DNA of 64,000 nt from Gibbula magus (GCA_936450465.1 OW388302.1:17623569-17687568); one strand, 5' to 3'. Positions 35,120-47,235 are shown, numbered from the stretch's first letter. The notes: generated by a model not told the origin, from the sequence alone. Made by a program: numbers and translations.

Positions 35120-36359
35120 CAGTCAAAGAATTTAAATCTCTGTTTACATTCGGAACCAATTCAAAATAAGCGACGATATCGACACAGTCACAGCGGCAAT
35201 ACAACTGTCTTCTGATTGGCTTATCCGATTAGCCTGCAGTACGTTAAAATCTTAGCACTGAAAATGTGAGGGTTGAGGTCAAGGGCGGAAGGAGAAGATA
35301 TGGAAATCGTTTCGTTACGCCTGTGACGTTGTGAAGATGCAAGCAAGTATACACGATCAAAGATAGTGTCACAAAGATATTCGTTTTTTTCTCTTTATTA
35401 CCCCTCAATTGAAATTTGGTTGGTTAGTTTGCTATTTGCAAGGCACCTTATTTTTTCCAAATTGGTGATGATATGCTGAAATCATCTTGGGAAGTACTCG
35501 CGATCCCAATTTCCGTTCAGCCTCTGGGTCATCATGGCATCTAGTTTTCTTGTTCCATTCATTTCAGAGCTCTATTATTGATTTAGGAGGATTGTTTTGC
35601 TATTGGTAACATTTCTTTTTCATTTCTTTAAATTTCCATTATTTCAACATGCTTCAGCCCTTTAAATCACATGACATGTGAATCACTTCATAGGCGTAGG
35701 AACCAGGGGGCAGCTGTAAACTATGTTTTGTGCGTCCGTCTATAATCTTTTCGATTTTCAAATTCTTCTCCAGAACCATTAACCCTAGAGAGCTTAAAAT
35801 TTTATGTGCAGACTCCTTTGCCTATGGGGATTCTAAATTGTAGATTTCGTGACCCCATGACCCCTATGCAGAAAAATATTTAATTGTGGGGAAATCAACA
35901 ATTAAAATGTATAATTCACTGGCTGTGAGTCCAGGGTCTGCATGTTGTTAAATTGCATTGTGTTGACCTGGGCAGCTATAGCTGTCAGTGCTAATACACA
36001 AAGGTTTCAGGTTACTTAAACTTCTGTGCTGTGTTACAGTTGTGTGTGAGACTGATTTAGTCTTACACTCAGATGCTCAAGAGAATTTATTCATAAAATT
36101 TCAACATTTGATTAAATATTGAAAAGTAGCCTATGAGAAACGGGATTTTCAGAAACAGACCAGGGCTCGTATTCAATATGTAATAAATGTTGTTATTACA
36201 TAAGCATATTTTCCCAGAAATCTGATTGGTCGAGAGAGATCACGTATTGACCTCATCACCAGTCTATAATTGTATACTATTTCCAGAATACAAATAAGAA
36301 CTAAAATAAAAATAAAGTCATGGGATTATATTGTTTAACGATGAAGACTGAAATAGATT
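35120..36359. other. repeat-bearing non-coding stretch
   Basis: It contains a fragment of the AGCTCATC family (about 35755-35870) and an unclassified dispersed repeat at 35880-36160 whose reverse copy is at 59110-59375. No gene seen. Confidence 0.4.
35880..36160 (+). repeat. unclassified dispersed repeat, copy 1
   Basis: Blocks CACTGGCTGTGAGTCCAGGG, ACACAAAGGTTTCAGGTTAC, ACTCAGATGCTCAAGAGAAT and AGCCTATGAGAAAC occur in the same order, inverted, at 59110-59375. No terminal repeats or coding content identified. Confidence 0.7.
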
Positions 36360-36840
36360 TTTAGGTCATGGCCCTTATTTGGGGCCCCAGGGTCACCAAA
36401 TCTACAATTGAGAATCCCAATTGGCTAAAGAGTACTTCTAGGTCTTTTTGTTCTGGAGAAGAAGATGAAAAACGGCTTTTAGGTCATGGCCTGTGAGGCC
36501 TTTATTTGGGGCCCCAGGGTCACCAAATCTACAATTTAGAATCCCCATTGGCTAAAGAGTCTGCACACAATATTACAGCCTTCTAGATCTTTTTGTTTTT
36601 GAGAAGACTTTGAAAATAGGTTTTTAGGTCATGGCCTGTGAGGCCCTTATTTGGGGCCACAGGGTCACCAAATCTAGAATCCCCATTGGCCAAGGAGTCT
36701 ACACATAAAATTTCAGCTCTCTAGAGTTATTGGTTCTGGAGAAGAAGTCAAAAAGCGAAAAGTTTACGGCCGGATGGACGGACGCAGGACGCCATGCCAT
36801 GCCATAAGCTCATCAGGCCTTTCAGGCCTGATGAGTTCAT
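36360..36840. repeat. AGCTCATC dispersed repeat with three tandem units
   Basis: Three diverged units contain TTTAGGTCATGGCC, TTATTTGGGGCC, GGTCACCAAATCTA and ATCCCCATTGGC. They are followed by CGGATGGACGGACGCAGGACG and the self-complementary terminus AGGCCTTTCAGGCCTGATGAG. Orientation is opposite to 27698-28235. Confidence 0.7.
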
Positions 36841-37056
36841 TAAATGCAAAAGTCTACAATATTTGTAGTGAATGTGGATGAATGTGTAACCAATTTTGAT
36901 AATCAATTTTAAATTTGAGGACTGGGCAATGCCATATTACCTATTGTGATATCTTAATCTTTTCCTTAGAAAGTTGTTCGAGACATTTGAAGACTGGTAT
37001 GTGTATTTGGGGTTATTTTTCAATAGAGTTAGTCACTCCACACATAAACTTTCACC

Positions 37057-37477
37057 TTAAAAGGAGGGTTCTATCAGGGTATTTTTTGTGGAAACGAAAT
37101 GCAAGAGGATATTCCTGTTTACACATATATATGTTATTAATAAATACATGATTAAAACATACCTTAGTCAAATTGAAAGATAGTAATGGAGGTAATATTT
37201 TGATGACTTTATATTTCACAACTTGATAAACACAAGCGCACATTTGTTGAAAAATAAAACAATGAGAACTGAAGCCATTCATCGGCGCCGCGAGTGGGGA
37301 AAACTTCGCTACAGCATAACAGCAATGTGTTATTAGTTTTATGACATGTTATGTGTAACTATGTGAATACTCTATCAGTTTATGTCCTTAGTGATTAACA
37401 AATTAGGTACAATATAGCGTGTTTTCATTTCATGCAATGCAAAAAAATCTAATATGGCGACAAAACCATCCCTTTAA
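37057..37477. mobile_element. TTAA-bounded MITE, family C, copy 2
   Basis: It starts TTAAAAGGAGGGTTCTATC and ends CATCCCTTTAA; the body closely matches 4762-5186 (ATTTTTTGTGGAAACGAAAT, GAAGCCATTCAT, TTTTATGACATG). Non-coding. Confidence 0.7.
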
Positions 37478-38275
37478 GGGCCATTCCCCTATGTAGCAAC
37501 AGTAAAATTTCAAATTTCAAAGGGCCATTTTTTCATACAATGTGCAAAAGTCCCATTGCCCCTACTGTTCCCAATTCCTGCATGTACATCAACTTGATCA
37601 GCTGTGTAAAGTTATGAAACCTATACAACCTATAAAATTGTACAAACTGAAAAAAAAATAATATAAAAAAAATAAATTTTTACAAATTCTACATTTATGT
37701 ATATATTTATCTTATGAATCATGTCCAGTATCATTTGCTTGATAAGGGTGTTATCAGCTATACCGAAATGTCACATTACTGCAATAAAGAAGTTATAAAT
37801 CCGTAAACTTGTTTCTCAATCATGGAAGCATGTCTAAGAATTTTGTTTCCAAACACCTAAAAAATCAATTCCCCCCCCACCCCCTAAAAAGCCGTCACTC
37901 GCTGTATCCGTCCCTGTTTCTGTCCAGTAAGCACATCTAAGAATTGTGTTTCAAGAACTGACAGAACGCAAAATCAAATCAAATGTTATCGGAAACATTC
38001 TTCACACCAGTATGTTGATAGGTACCTTTTGGGATTTTCACCTTTTTATGACATTTCTTTTTGACATTTTCGATTATTATATGAATTATACCAATAAAAA
38101 CTAATTTCAGTTTTTGTCTTGGGTTTTGTATTCTCTATTTATCAGCATTGAATCATGAATTGAAACATCATGTATCGAGAAGAAATGTTTACACAGTATT
38201 TCGGTTTCTTAAAAAAAAATTATTTTAAGTTGTCATCGGTAATTGATCACATTTAAAAAGATTGCACAACTAGCT
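37478..38275. other. AT-rich stretch upstream of the piggyBac element
   Basis: Low-complexity AT-rich sequence with a C-run at 37872-37885; no gene or element end identified. Confidence 0.35.
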
Positions 38276-38279
38276 TTAA

Positions 38280-41200
38280 CCCTTAACATGCGGGCGACGG
38301 AATAATCCGGGCGGGCTATAAGCGATTCGTAGGTACTCCAGTACGGATCCCGGATCGCTTACTTAGAAGAATTCACGCCTGTCTATGTACTGGGCTAGCC
38401 TCCATACCGGGTCCCGAGTCGATTGTTTCCGCGACTCGCTGCATGAGAATGGCTGTATTTATGCCTCGCAGCCCGCAATGAGAATAAAACTTTCTTCAGT
38501 GTCTGGTCAGAACGTCCAGCAAAATTCACACCAATTTGCGTGTGCATTGTTGACCCGTAACGCATCGATAATTAGCTTTACAAAAGGCCAATTTTGTCCT
38601 GCTTCGCTCCGATGGCTACACTGCCCGGCGGCTAATTAGCACCTAAGTGTCTGCACTGCCCCGGGGTGAGATAGGCCCGTACAGGCTTATCTGTCTCGCA
38701 TCCCGCCACATGGGCAGATAGCCTATGCTTATCTGTCTCGCATCTCGCCACATGGGCAGATAGCTTCTAAATACGGGAAGATATTGCGATAAGCTACCTT
38801 TCTCTCGCACTTCGTATCATATGAACCAATTGGTTGTTTTCATTTTTTTTATACCAAAATAAAGAGGAAAGAATGGCCTTTATTCCCATATAAAAATCGC
38901 AATTGCGCTAACATAACTGAAAATACAGCAATCGCACAGAGATAGCCGACTTTCGCACTTTTGAATTTTGATACATGTGGCGCATTTACCCCAACATGCC
39001 TCGGCGCTCTATTTCTAAGAAACTACTTGGGATATTTTCATAATTTTTTTATCAGTATATAGATAAAAGAATTGTCTTCAATTCCATATAAAATACGTGT
39101 ATTTTCGGCAATAACTTTTGATGCGCCAGGTGTCGCGCAGAAGGTGATATTCGGCTTTGAATAAGTGGCGCTCTTAGCATATACCATCATTACGGGCTTT
39201 ATAACTTGTGAACCGCAAGTCCGATTTTTATAATTTTTACATCATTGTAAAGAGAAAAACATTGTCTTCAATTCCATGTATAATGCGCATGTTTTCGGGA
39301 ACAACTCTGCATGCGCAAAGCGCCGCGCCAAAAGGTATAATTTTCGCACTTCATAACTTTTGAACCGTAAGTCCGATTTTTATAATTTTTACATCATTGT
39401 AAAGAGAAAAACATTGTCTTTAATTCCAGATATAATGCGCATGTTTTTGGGAAGAACTATGCATGCGCGAAGAGCCGCAATATTGATGTACGCATAAGTG
39501 AAGAAGTATGATAATATATAACTAAAATACTGTTCTTTTGATACGCAAATATAGAGCTTTATAAACGATGAACAACTGTCATGACGGAATTTTGTTTCCA
39601 GTTTTGGAAAAAAAAATATAACATAAAAGTGAAAATATATTTGAGTACGGGACCCGCCGCTCGGGGAAAAGCCTTTTCGTGGGAATATTTTCTCAGGAAA
39701 ATATTTCACTTTTCGGAGTTTCTAAAAATGCGTGAACATTTTTGTTACTGATGCCATTTGCGAAAGGTTTTTATTTCTAAAATTCAAAGGCGAGGGCGCA
39801 CCTTTCCAAACCATTTGAATTGAATTTATTATTTTATCTTTTACATTATTGAATAAAAGACGTTTCATTCAATAAGATTTGAAGAATTATTTATATGTGT
39901 AGCGGACTGAACTGAGCAGATGGAGAATTTGATTCCTCACCACTTTTATTACCAAAGTTCTTTTGTATCACAATTACTTTTTTAGGTATTAGTTTTTTCG
40001 TGAGCAGGGGAATTTCCGACGGGATTCACCATGACATAATGAGAAAAAATTCCCATGAACATGGGCGTGGTCCGTCATCTTCGGGACCGACCCACAAGTA
40101 TAAATATCTACCGGGGGGTGCGCGGACCCCCCCGCTTTTGGTCGCCACCCCCCAAACTTTTTGTGCAAATTATTATTTTTTTTCTACTTTGAAATAAAGG
40201 TTCGTGTCATTCCGAGGTATGAAGGTTTCTGCTATATATGTCGAGAGGGCATGGGAACCCATTCCCAATAGAATCCGGGGTTCGTCCCATAGGATTGTTC
40301 CTCGGAGTCTCTCGTTCTCAAAAGAGAACATGGGAAACCTGTCCCGCGATTGAATCCGGGGTCCGCCGCGGAAGACGGGGACGGGAATTCCCGGAGAGCA
40401 TGGGAGTATGCTCCCATGGGTCCGGGCTCCGCCTCGAGAGACCGCTCCTTGGATGCTCTGCTTCTCGAAAAGAGAAGTCATTCGGCAACTGACAACCCGA
40501 GCTTCCCTGACATAGTAGTTTATTTTCCGGGCCTCGCGCCCGGTGCTACACGTCGCCAAGGAAATCAGAAAATGGTCCGTTTGACATATGCGTCGGAAAA
40601 ATCGGCGCGATGTCAGAAGCCGTCGGCGCCGTCGGCGCTTGCGGCGCAGTCGTCCTAGATGCGCCGGGAGGTTCTGAAACTGGCAAATGAACGTCCATGA
40701 AGCTCACATTCATTATCTCTGTATGTTTATTGTCTCTAATCACATGTTAAATGTTGCATACATCTAACGCATTTTCAATCATTTACAGGTTGAAGCAGAA
40801 TGCTGCGCGGACGTGGACGCAAGGCCCTGCGACGGCCTAGGGCGTTGCATACTAGGACACGCAGCTTTGAAGCCGTTTCAAGCGACGACGACTTCATCAA
40901 CGAGATCCATGCTGATGAAGCCTCTGATATGGAGTCAACTGACAGTGATGGTAGCAGTGGTTTAGACAGTGATGATGCATATGATCGGGACACTGTAATA
41001 GATAGTGAACATGGTGACACAGATGCTCTGAGTGATATAGAGACAGAGATTGCCAGAAAGATTCTAGCCGCCGGTAATTCCACCGAAGAAGACTTTAGTG
41101 GTTTTGAGGAGGAGTTTGCCGAAATACCACAATATAATCATGATAATTCACAGACGTTTGATGAGTGGGTGGATGGTCCGCGGCCACGTGTAAACTTGCC

Positions 41201-44200
41201 TTTCACTGGTCAAACTGGGTTGCGCCAGTTCATAGAACTTCCTGAGAACCCTGAACCTATTGACTTTTTCAATTTGTTTATACATAATGATGACTATGAG
41301 GATATGGCAACGGAAACCAATAGATATTTCAAACAAGCAATGGAGGACAAAATTCTAAGACCCCGTTCAAGAATGCAACAGTGGCAAGACACTAATGCAG
41401 AAGAGATGAAGGTATTTGTAGCCATGACAATTGCCATGTCATTGGTTGTGCAGAGAAACTTTGCTGATTACTGGTCAACAAGTGATGTTACCTCAACGCC
41501 TTTCTTCGCCAAGTGCATGCCCCGAGACAGGTTTTGGCTTCTTATAACCTACCTACACTTGGCTGACAACAGGAGGATGCCGGGCCGTAACACCCCGTGC
41601 TTTTCACCAATAAATAAACTGGGACACTTGTATAACCGGATAGTTCACCGTTTTTCAAGAGTGTATAAACCGCATCAAAACATTTCAGTCGACGAGGGCA
41701 TGGTGCCCTGGAAAGGTAACTTATCTTTCAAAGTTTATCTTCCCGACAAGCCTAAGAAGTATGGGATAAAGGCTTTCATGTTGTGTGACTCGCACAACGG
41801 ATACGTTTGCAAGTTCAAACTCTACGCTGGAAAAACAAATGAACCGGTTTCTGAAGGTGGCAAAACTTATGATGTAGTCATGGACTTGGTGAACGACTAC
41901 GTTGGACAGGGGCATCACATCTTTATGGACAACTACTATTCGTCCACAAATCTGTACATAAATTTGTGGGAGCGGGGAATAGGTGCCACGGGGACGTTGA
42001 GAGCCAATCGAAAGGGACTTCCTGATTCAGTCAAGAAACCTAAAAAGAAAGCCAAGCAAGGGGACATGACAGTTTCTCACAACCATGGCCTACTCGTTCT
42101 TCGCTACGAAGATAGAAAATCAGTGCTTCTCATGTCTACTGTTGAAGATACACAACTTGAACAAACAGGGAAGAAGAACCGGGCAACAGGGGAACCAGTT
42201 CTCAAGCCGCGCATTGTAACAACGTACAACAAGTACATGGGAGGTGTTGATCGGGCCGACCAGATGTTGTCGTACACGCCGTTCCGAGTGAAGACCCTGA
42301 AGTGGTGGAAACGGGTTTGGTTTCATGTTCTCAACGTTGCCATGTTGAACTCTTACATCGTTTATAAAGAATACAGCAAAGATAAACCTCTAAAAACAAG
42401 TCGGGAATACAGGAAGGCTTTGGCGCAACATATAGTAACATTTGCGGACAAGGAACAAGTTCCATCACTTTGCAGACGTCCCCGTGGTCGGCCGAGCACG
42501 AGCGACGAGAGTGTCACTCGTCTTCATGGACGTCACTTTCCGACGAAGATTGAGCCTGTCGGAAGGAAGAAAAACGTCACAAGGATGTGTGTGGTATGCT
42601 CTAAGGCAAAACTCGCCGTCCTCGCAAAACAGATTGAAGAAGGCAATGGGCCAGCAAGGAAGAAAAAACGAGTAGGCAGAGAGTCTTCTTATGAATGTAC
42701 AGATTGTAATGTTTCTCTGTGCGCCGCACCATGCTTCAAACTGTACCACACCGCCACTGACTATTCCAGGGCTTACATCACTGCCACGGAAAAAGAAAGA
42801 AATGAAGAAGGGAATGAAGAAGAAGAAAATTGAAAGTAAAGAGAGCCGAAGTGTGGACTAGTATATACACATTATATACATACCTTGTTAGGTCCCTAAA
42901 GCTGTTCTGCGCACAACCGCAGGTAAATATTGTGTATATTTGTACATAAATGCATTGTAATTTCATTGTAATACATGTCATTGCAAATAAAATATTCTTT
43001 ATTTTATCAAAGAGACAGAGAAAGTGAATGCGAGCTTTCATTGGAAGTTCAGCCAGAACCGCATCATAAAAAACACCCATAAATGCTGAACCGGGTGGCC
43101 GATTTTCATAAAACTTACATGGGGTAAAGAGGAAAGATTCGGCTTTGATTCAATATAAAATTTATACATGCGCACGAAAAACTAAAGTTGCGGCACGTGC
43201 CCCGATATGCGCGATAGTCAAAAAGTTGCCTCAAAGTACCGAGGGTACCTTCATTTGGCACGCTATAGCTTCCGAACGAAGTTGCGCATTTTTTTTCTTT
43301 TTACATCATCGTAAAGAGCAATAAATTGTCTTCAATTCCATGTATCATATGTATATGCGCAGCGAAAAATAAACATGCGGCAAATGATGCGCCAGATGTC
43401 GCAAAAAGTTAGTTTTTCAAAAATGAATTTTCTAAGTACTGGGGGTGCCTTCCTTACGCTCTTCATATATTGCGAACCATTTGACGTATTCCAATAATTT
43501 TTATATCATTGTAAAGAGGAATAAATTGTCTTCAAGTACATACGTGTTTCGCATGCGCGCGAAATAATTTATGATTTTATAAAGCTGGAAATAAAGACAA
43601 ACTTTACACCGCGCAACATGTATTGCGTTAGCCGCGGTGATTAGTGTATGCTGTGCTCATTAGTACCCATTAGTTCCACGCGCGCTCGGCTCTGGCACCC
43701 TCGAGGAGGTCTCGAGGAGGTCTCGAGGAGGTAACGGTACTGTAATTAGCACAGTCCCGGGGGGACCAAGCAGTGCCAGTAACTTGGTGCGCATCGGGAC
43801 CATTCACGTGGTACTGTCGGGGTAGCGTCACTCTCCTTTGGTTGGTTATATTTTCTGAACCATAAGTCGTATTCTAATAATTTTTACGTCATTGTAAAGA
43901 GGAATAAACTATCTACAAGCACATATAAATTTCGCAATATGCGCGCTCAGGAGTTTTGATTTCATGAAGCTGGAAATAAAGACAAACTTTAGATGACAAT
44001 AGAATTATAACCATAGGTCGCATTCTAATATTTTTTATATCATTGTAAAGACAAACATCTGGTCTTCAAGTCCATATAAAAATTTCAGTAGCGCGCTCCA
44101 AATTCATGATGTTATAAGGCCCGAATTAAAGACAATCTTTACAAAGTAATAGAAAAGTAAAGAAAAATCGTAAAAAAATAATTCAAAGATGCGGGTATAA

Positions 44201-44436
44201 AGCAACCATTTGTGTACGGGTACCGCGACTTGAATTTGTATTCAACGCCCGTATATAGCCCGTATTCGCCATGTAGATGCGGTATATTTCGTAAAAACGG
44301 TACCGGAATCGCCGCCTGGAAATTCCGCCAGCAGAGCTCGTTAGTGAATAAGCTCAAACTACTGCTGCGAGCTGCGAGCCTGTAAATTCCGCCACAGGGG
44401 CTAAAAAGGGTAAAATATATATACGCAACGTAAGGG
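38280..44436 (+). mobile_element. full-length, apparently autonomous piggyBac element
   Basis: TTAA lies at 38276-38279 and 44437-44440. The left end is CCCTTAACATGCG and the right end CGCAACGTAAGGG, imperfect inverted termini with the CCCT start usual in piggyBac. The 6,157-bp element holds an uninterrupted 677-codon transposase. Non-coding flanks of 2.5 kb and 1.6 kb contain diverged direct repeats built around TAATTTTTACATCATTGTAAAG and TTGTCTTCAATTCCAT. The immediate 5' region of the transposase gene (40200-40550) has GC-rich internal repeats. Non-autonomous relatives in this window end at 59, 8644, 49790 and 52590. Confidence 0.93.
40800..42833 (+). CDS. piggyBac transposase, intact, 677 residues
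   Basis: This enzyme would cut the element's TTAA-flanked ends and reinsert them in the nucleus. The N-terminus is basic, then acidic and low-complexity (residues 20-110). The DDE_Tnp_1_7 core runs from about 150 to 525. The catalytic Asp residues are visible as SVDEGM (D298), FMDNYYSS (D377) and GGVDRAD (D484, D487), matching the DDD arrangement of piggyBac. The conserved CDSHNGYVCKF and WWKRVWFHVLN blocks are present. The C-terminus carries the Cys-rich cross-brace zinc finger (C597, C600, C633, C636, C641, C645, H650). No stop or frameshift interrupts the frame. The start at 40800 follows a possible splice acceptor (TTTACAG at about 40784-40790). AATAAA near 42986 could end the transcript. 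Confidence 0.96.
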   Translation: MLRGRGRKALRRPRALHTRTRSFEAVSSDDDFINEIHADEASDMESTDSDGSSGLDSDDAYDRDTVIDSEHGDTDALSDIETEIARKILAAGNSTEEDFSGFEEEFAEIPQYNHDNSQTFDEWVDGPRPRVNLPFTGQTGLRQFIELPENPEPIDFFNLFIHNDDYEDMATETNRYFKQAMEDKILRPRSRMQQWQDTNAEEMKVFVAMTIAMSLVVQRNFADYWSTSDVTSTPFFAKCMPRDRFWLLITYLHLADNRRMPGRNTPCFSPINKLGHLYNRIVHRFSRVYKPHQNISVDEGMVPWKGNLSFKVYLPDKPKKYGIKAFMLCDSHNGYVCKFKLYAGKTNEPVSEGGKTYDVVMDLVNDYVGQGHHIFMDNYYSSTNLYINLWERGIGATGTLRANRKGLPDSVKKPKKKAKQGDMTVSHNHGLLVLRYEDRKSVLLMSTVEDTQLEQTGKKNRATGEPVLKPRIVTTYNKYMGGVDRADQMLSYTPFRVKTLKWWKRVWFHVLNVAMLNSYIVYKEYSKDKPLKTSREYRKALAQHIVTFADKEQVPSLCRRPRGRPSTSDESVTRLHGRHFPTKIEPVGRKKNVTRMCVVCSKAKLAVLAKQIEEGNGPARKKKRVGRESSYECTDCNVSLCAAPCFKLYHTATDYSRAYITATEKERNEEGNEEEEN

Positions 44437-44664
44437 TTAACTACATTCTCTATTTCTACCCTAAAAAATGCTCCACTTTAAACAGAAGTTTTGTTCGAAG
44501 AATAACTCCTCCCCCAAACAGTTTATTTGGTCACAAACAAGACTTAACCCATTTACCATTCAAAAGATGCATTAAAAATTTCATTTCGGGTTGGCTTTAA
44601 AATTAAAGGACCTTTCTGGCACAATCTTTTAATCTGAGACGAAATAAAAAATCTGGCATCGAAT

Positions 44665-45043
44665 CATCCTTGGTTGCCAATAGTTTTATATATGCTCTGT
44701 TACTCTTCCCATGGGAAACCTTATCAGGAAAATCTGTACTCAAATTACCCGCCCTTGGCCAGCATGACGAAGTCAGTAACCAAAGAAAATGCTCAATTGG
44801 ATAAGACGGAAATGGTCAATGGAGATAACCGGTGACGGATGGCAAACAAAATGACCTCGCGTGCTTTGCAACGAAGTGATATGAATTGTCATTGGTTCGC
44901 AGGTCCAAGCTGCGTAGCAGTTTGATTGGCTCACGCCGGCCAAGGGCGGGTAATTTGAGTACAGATTTTTCTGATAAGGTTTCCCATGGGTGATATAGTG
45001 GAGAGTAACGGAGCATATATAAAACCATGGGTAACCGAGGATG
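44665..45043. mobile_element. long-TIR foldback element, 9-bp target duplication, copy 2
   Basis: The ends CATCCTTGG and CCGAGGATG, and the interior (TTACCCGCCCTTGGCC and its inverse), match 9686-10072. A different 9-mer, GCATCGAAT, is duplicated at 44656-44664 and 45044-45052, so this is an independent insertion of the same family. Confidence 0.9.
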
Positions 45044-45087
45044 GCATCGAATAAACTAATACACTTATACAGAGATGCTTTTATATA

Positions 45088-45348
45088 AGGCTCTCAGAAC
45101 ACTTTGCTGACATTAGTCACAAGAGAGAGAAACCAGTCGCTCTACACTTCAATTCTGAAGGCCATGTCAAAAAAGATCTCCACTACAAGATCATTGCACA
45201 ACTCAGGGAAGATCCTGACATTGCTGCAACCACCACTAAGAGAAAATCCTTAGAACTCAGGTGGATCTTCAAGCGCCATTCCTTCCAACCGCAAGGGATC
45301 AATGATAAGATTGTAGGCTGCAGTATCCATCCCCGTCTTCCTTTCTAA
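45088..45348 (+). pseudogene. Penelope-like element C-terminal (GIY-YIG) remnant
   Basis: An open stretch of 87 codons to the stop at 45346 contains RLSEHFADISHKREKP, VALHFNSEGH, then RWIFKRHSFQPQGIND. This arrangement resembles the C-terminal endonuclease region of Penelope-like retroelements. The reverse transcriptase and the start of the endonuclease are missing. It lies 36 bp right of a foldback insertion. Confidence 0.65.
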
Positions 45349-46805
45349 ACTAATACAGAGTTCGCAAGAAGATTGAACTGGACAAATGTGACATTTTAAA
45401 CATCTATTCAACAAAGCTACTTAAATATATTCTATAACATATGTTAAATAACGTAAAAATAGAGCCATGGGCTCTGTAGTTCATTAGGACGCCACCCGAT
45501 GGACAGACACTGGGCAATAGCTCATGCTATAAGCCCATCTGGCCTTTCAGGTCTGATGAGCTAAAAATATGAAACCATAAAACTGTATATTGTTTTAGAT
45601 GATCAAAACACTAAATAGTTTTGTAGAATTTATTAACATAAATATATTTCTTTCAACCATGATTATGAAAATGATCAAAACTAAACTCACATGATTTGAC
45701 AGACATAGCTAAATCTTTGTTCCGACTTAAAAAACGATTGAATTTCAAATGGTGTAATTCATAACAAACACAACATAACAAAATACAGCTAAAACCTAGT
45801 GGTAATTGCCAATTTTTTTATAACTGTATTTAAAAAGATTTTTCTTTTAACTTGAACAAAAATGTAGGCTGGAATGTTTTATGATTATGAAAAAAATCAT
45901 TTCACATGAATTAACATAATTTGCTGAAATTTGTTTCTACATGACAGAACAGGAACACAAAAAACTAATTTTAAAATTTTTAATGTACACAAAATCTTCT
46001 GTCTGTCATCATAATTATCAAAATAAACATTAACATTGTCAAAAATTATTCAATAATATCACCAGTAATCTACAAAAATAAATTTTTCATGAACAACATA
46101 ATCTCTCCACAATATTCTTATTATTTCATCAACATAACAATCTCACAATAATTATTATTGAAACATTTTTTGGATAATTTCAGTATATTTGCAAGAAAAT
46201 AAAACACAACATAAACATCAGTGTACGAAATAAACCCTATCCGCCGGCCCGTAACCTGATAATATATGGTCTGGGCTGGTAACATTTTAAAAAGATTTTC
46301 TTTAATTTTACCATTTAAATTGACACAATATCAATTTCGTCCAGCTACTTTTCAAACTTATTTCATACACTGTAAATTTTCTCTAATTTTGGCGAATATA
46401 TGAAAATACAGTGGGGCATATATTGACTATATATATATATGCATTTACATATATATATTGTGGACCAATAGGACTGTATTTTCAAATTAATTTAACAGTC
46501 ATGGGAGTTTGACCTCTTTAAATTTCATTACCAGATGAAAAAATGCCTGGTATCCAATAGAAGCCGGGAATGAGTGAAAAAAAATAGATCAGATGACTTA
46601 TATTGCCAAAAATTAGAGCCATTGATTCTGTAGCTCAACAGCTTTTTACATGACTTAAAATTGCCGGGGACGTCTATTTGAGGAAATATGATACTTTTTA
46701 ATATATTTGAAGTTTGAGTGTCTAGCACACTTTTTCTCGTCCCATGATTTCTATGTCACATGTCCCATTGGCTTAGTGTAGCATGAGTATTTTCTTTTGT
46801 ATTAG
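45349..46805. other. AT-rich non-coding stretch
   Basis: A fragment of the AGCTCATC family is at 45480-45562; a (TA)n run lies near 46425-46455. No other gene or element was recognised. The 3' end of BLOC1S6 transcripts probably falls within or just right of this stretch. Confidence 0.4.
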
Positions 46806-46895
46806 AGGTGAGGTGATTTTGGGTTTTATCCCACTATTATTATTGCAGGGAGAAAACTCGCAACATCATGCCGCTATGTATTGCGGTGAAACTAG
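46806..46895 (-). repeat. truncated SINE copy
   Basis: AGGTGAGGTGATTTTGGG, GCAGGGAGAAAACTCGCAAC and TATTGCGGTGAAAC match the body and tail of the SINE at 16409-16696. The tRNA head is lost. Confidence 0.7.
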
Positions 46896-47049
46896 CAGTG
46901 GCAGATTTCGGGGTATGGGATTGAGGAACGAGGAATTCTGGGGTTCAAAACTCCCCTAAATTAAATGGACTCCTCCACGGTTAACCCCCATTTTCAATAT
47001 GTAAACACCCTTCCTGCCATGCCCTCCCCATCTTCCTAACAGAAGACCT

Positions 47050-47235
47050 AACTTTTGCCAGTCTCCATTACTGGCGGATTTAAGCCTTGCAGTATTTCCC
47101 TCGCTTTTCGGTGCTAAGATAGTGGATCGCTGCACCTGAAATGTATAGTGGGCTCCGATTTCCTAGCACGGAAACCTTAAGGAAATACTGCAAGGTATGA
47201 ATCAGCCAGTGATGGAGACTGGCAAGAGCTAGAAG
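47050..47235. mobile_element. foldback element, family B, copy
   Basis: GCCAGTCTCCATTACTGG and CCAGTGATGGAGACTGGC form inverted arms, with CTTGCAGTATTTCCCTCGC and its inverse inside. Outer ends are degraded. It lies just 3' of the BLOC1S6 stop. Confidence 0.65.

Noticed and set aside
40800..41083. antisense frame over the transposase start
   Set aside because: Shadow of the acidic Ser/Asp-rich N-terminus of the transposase.
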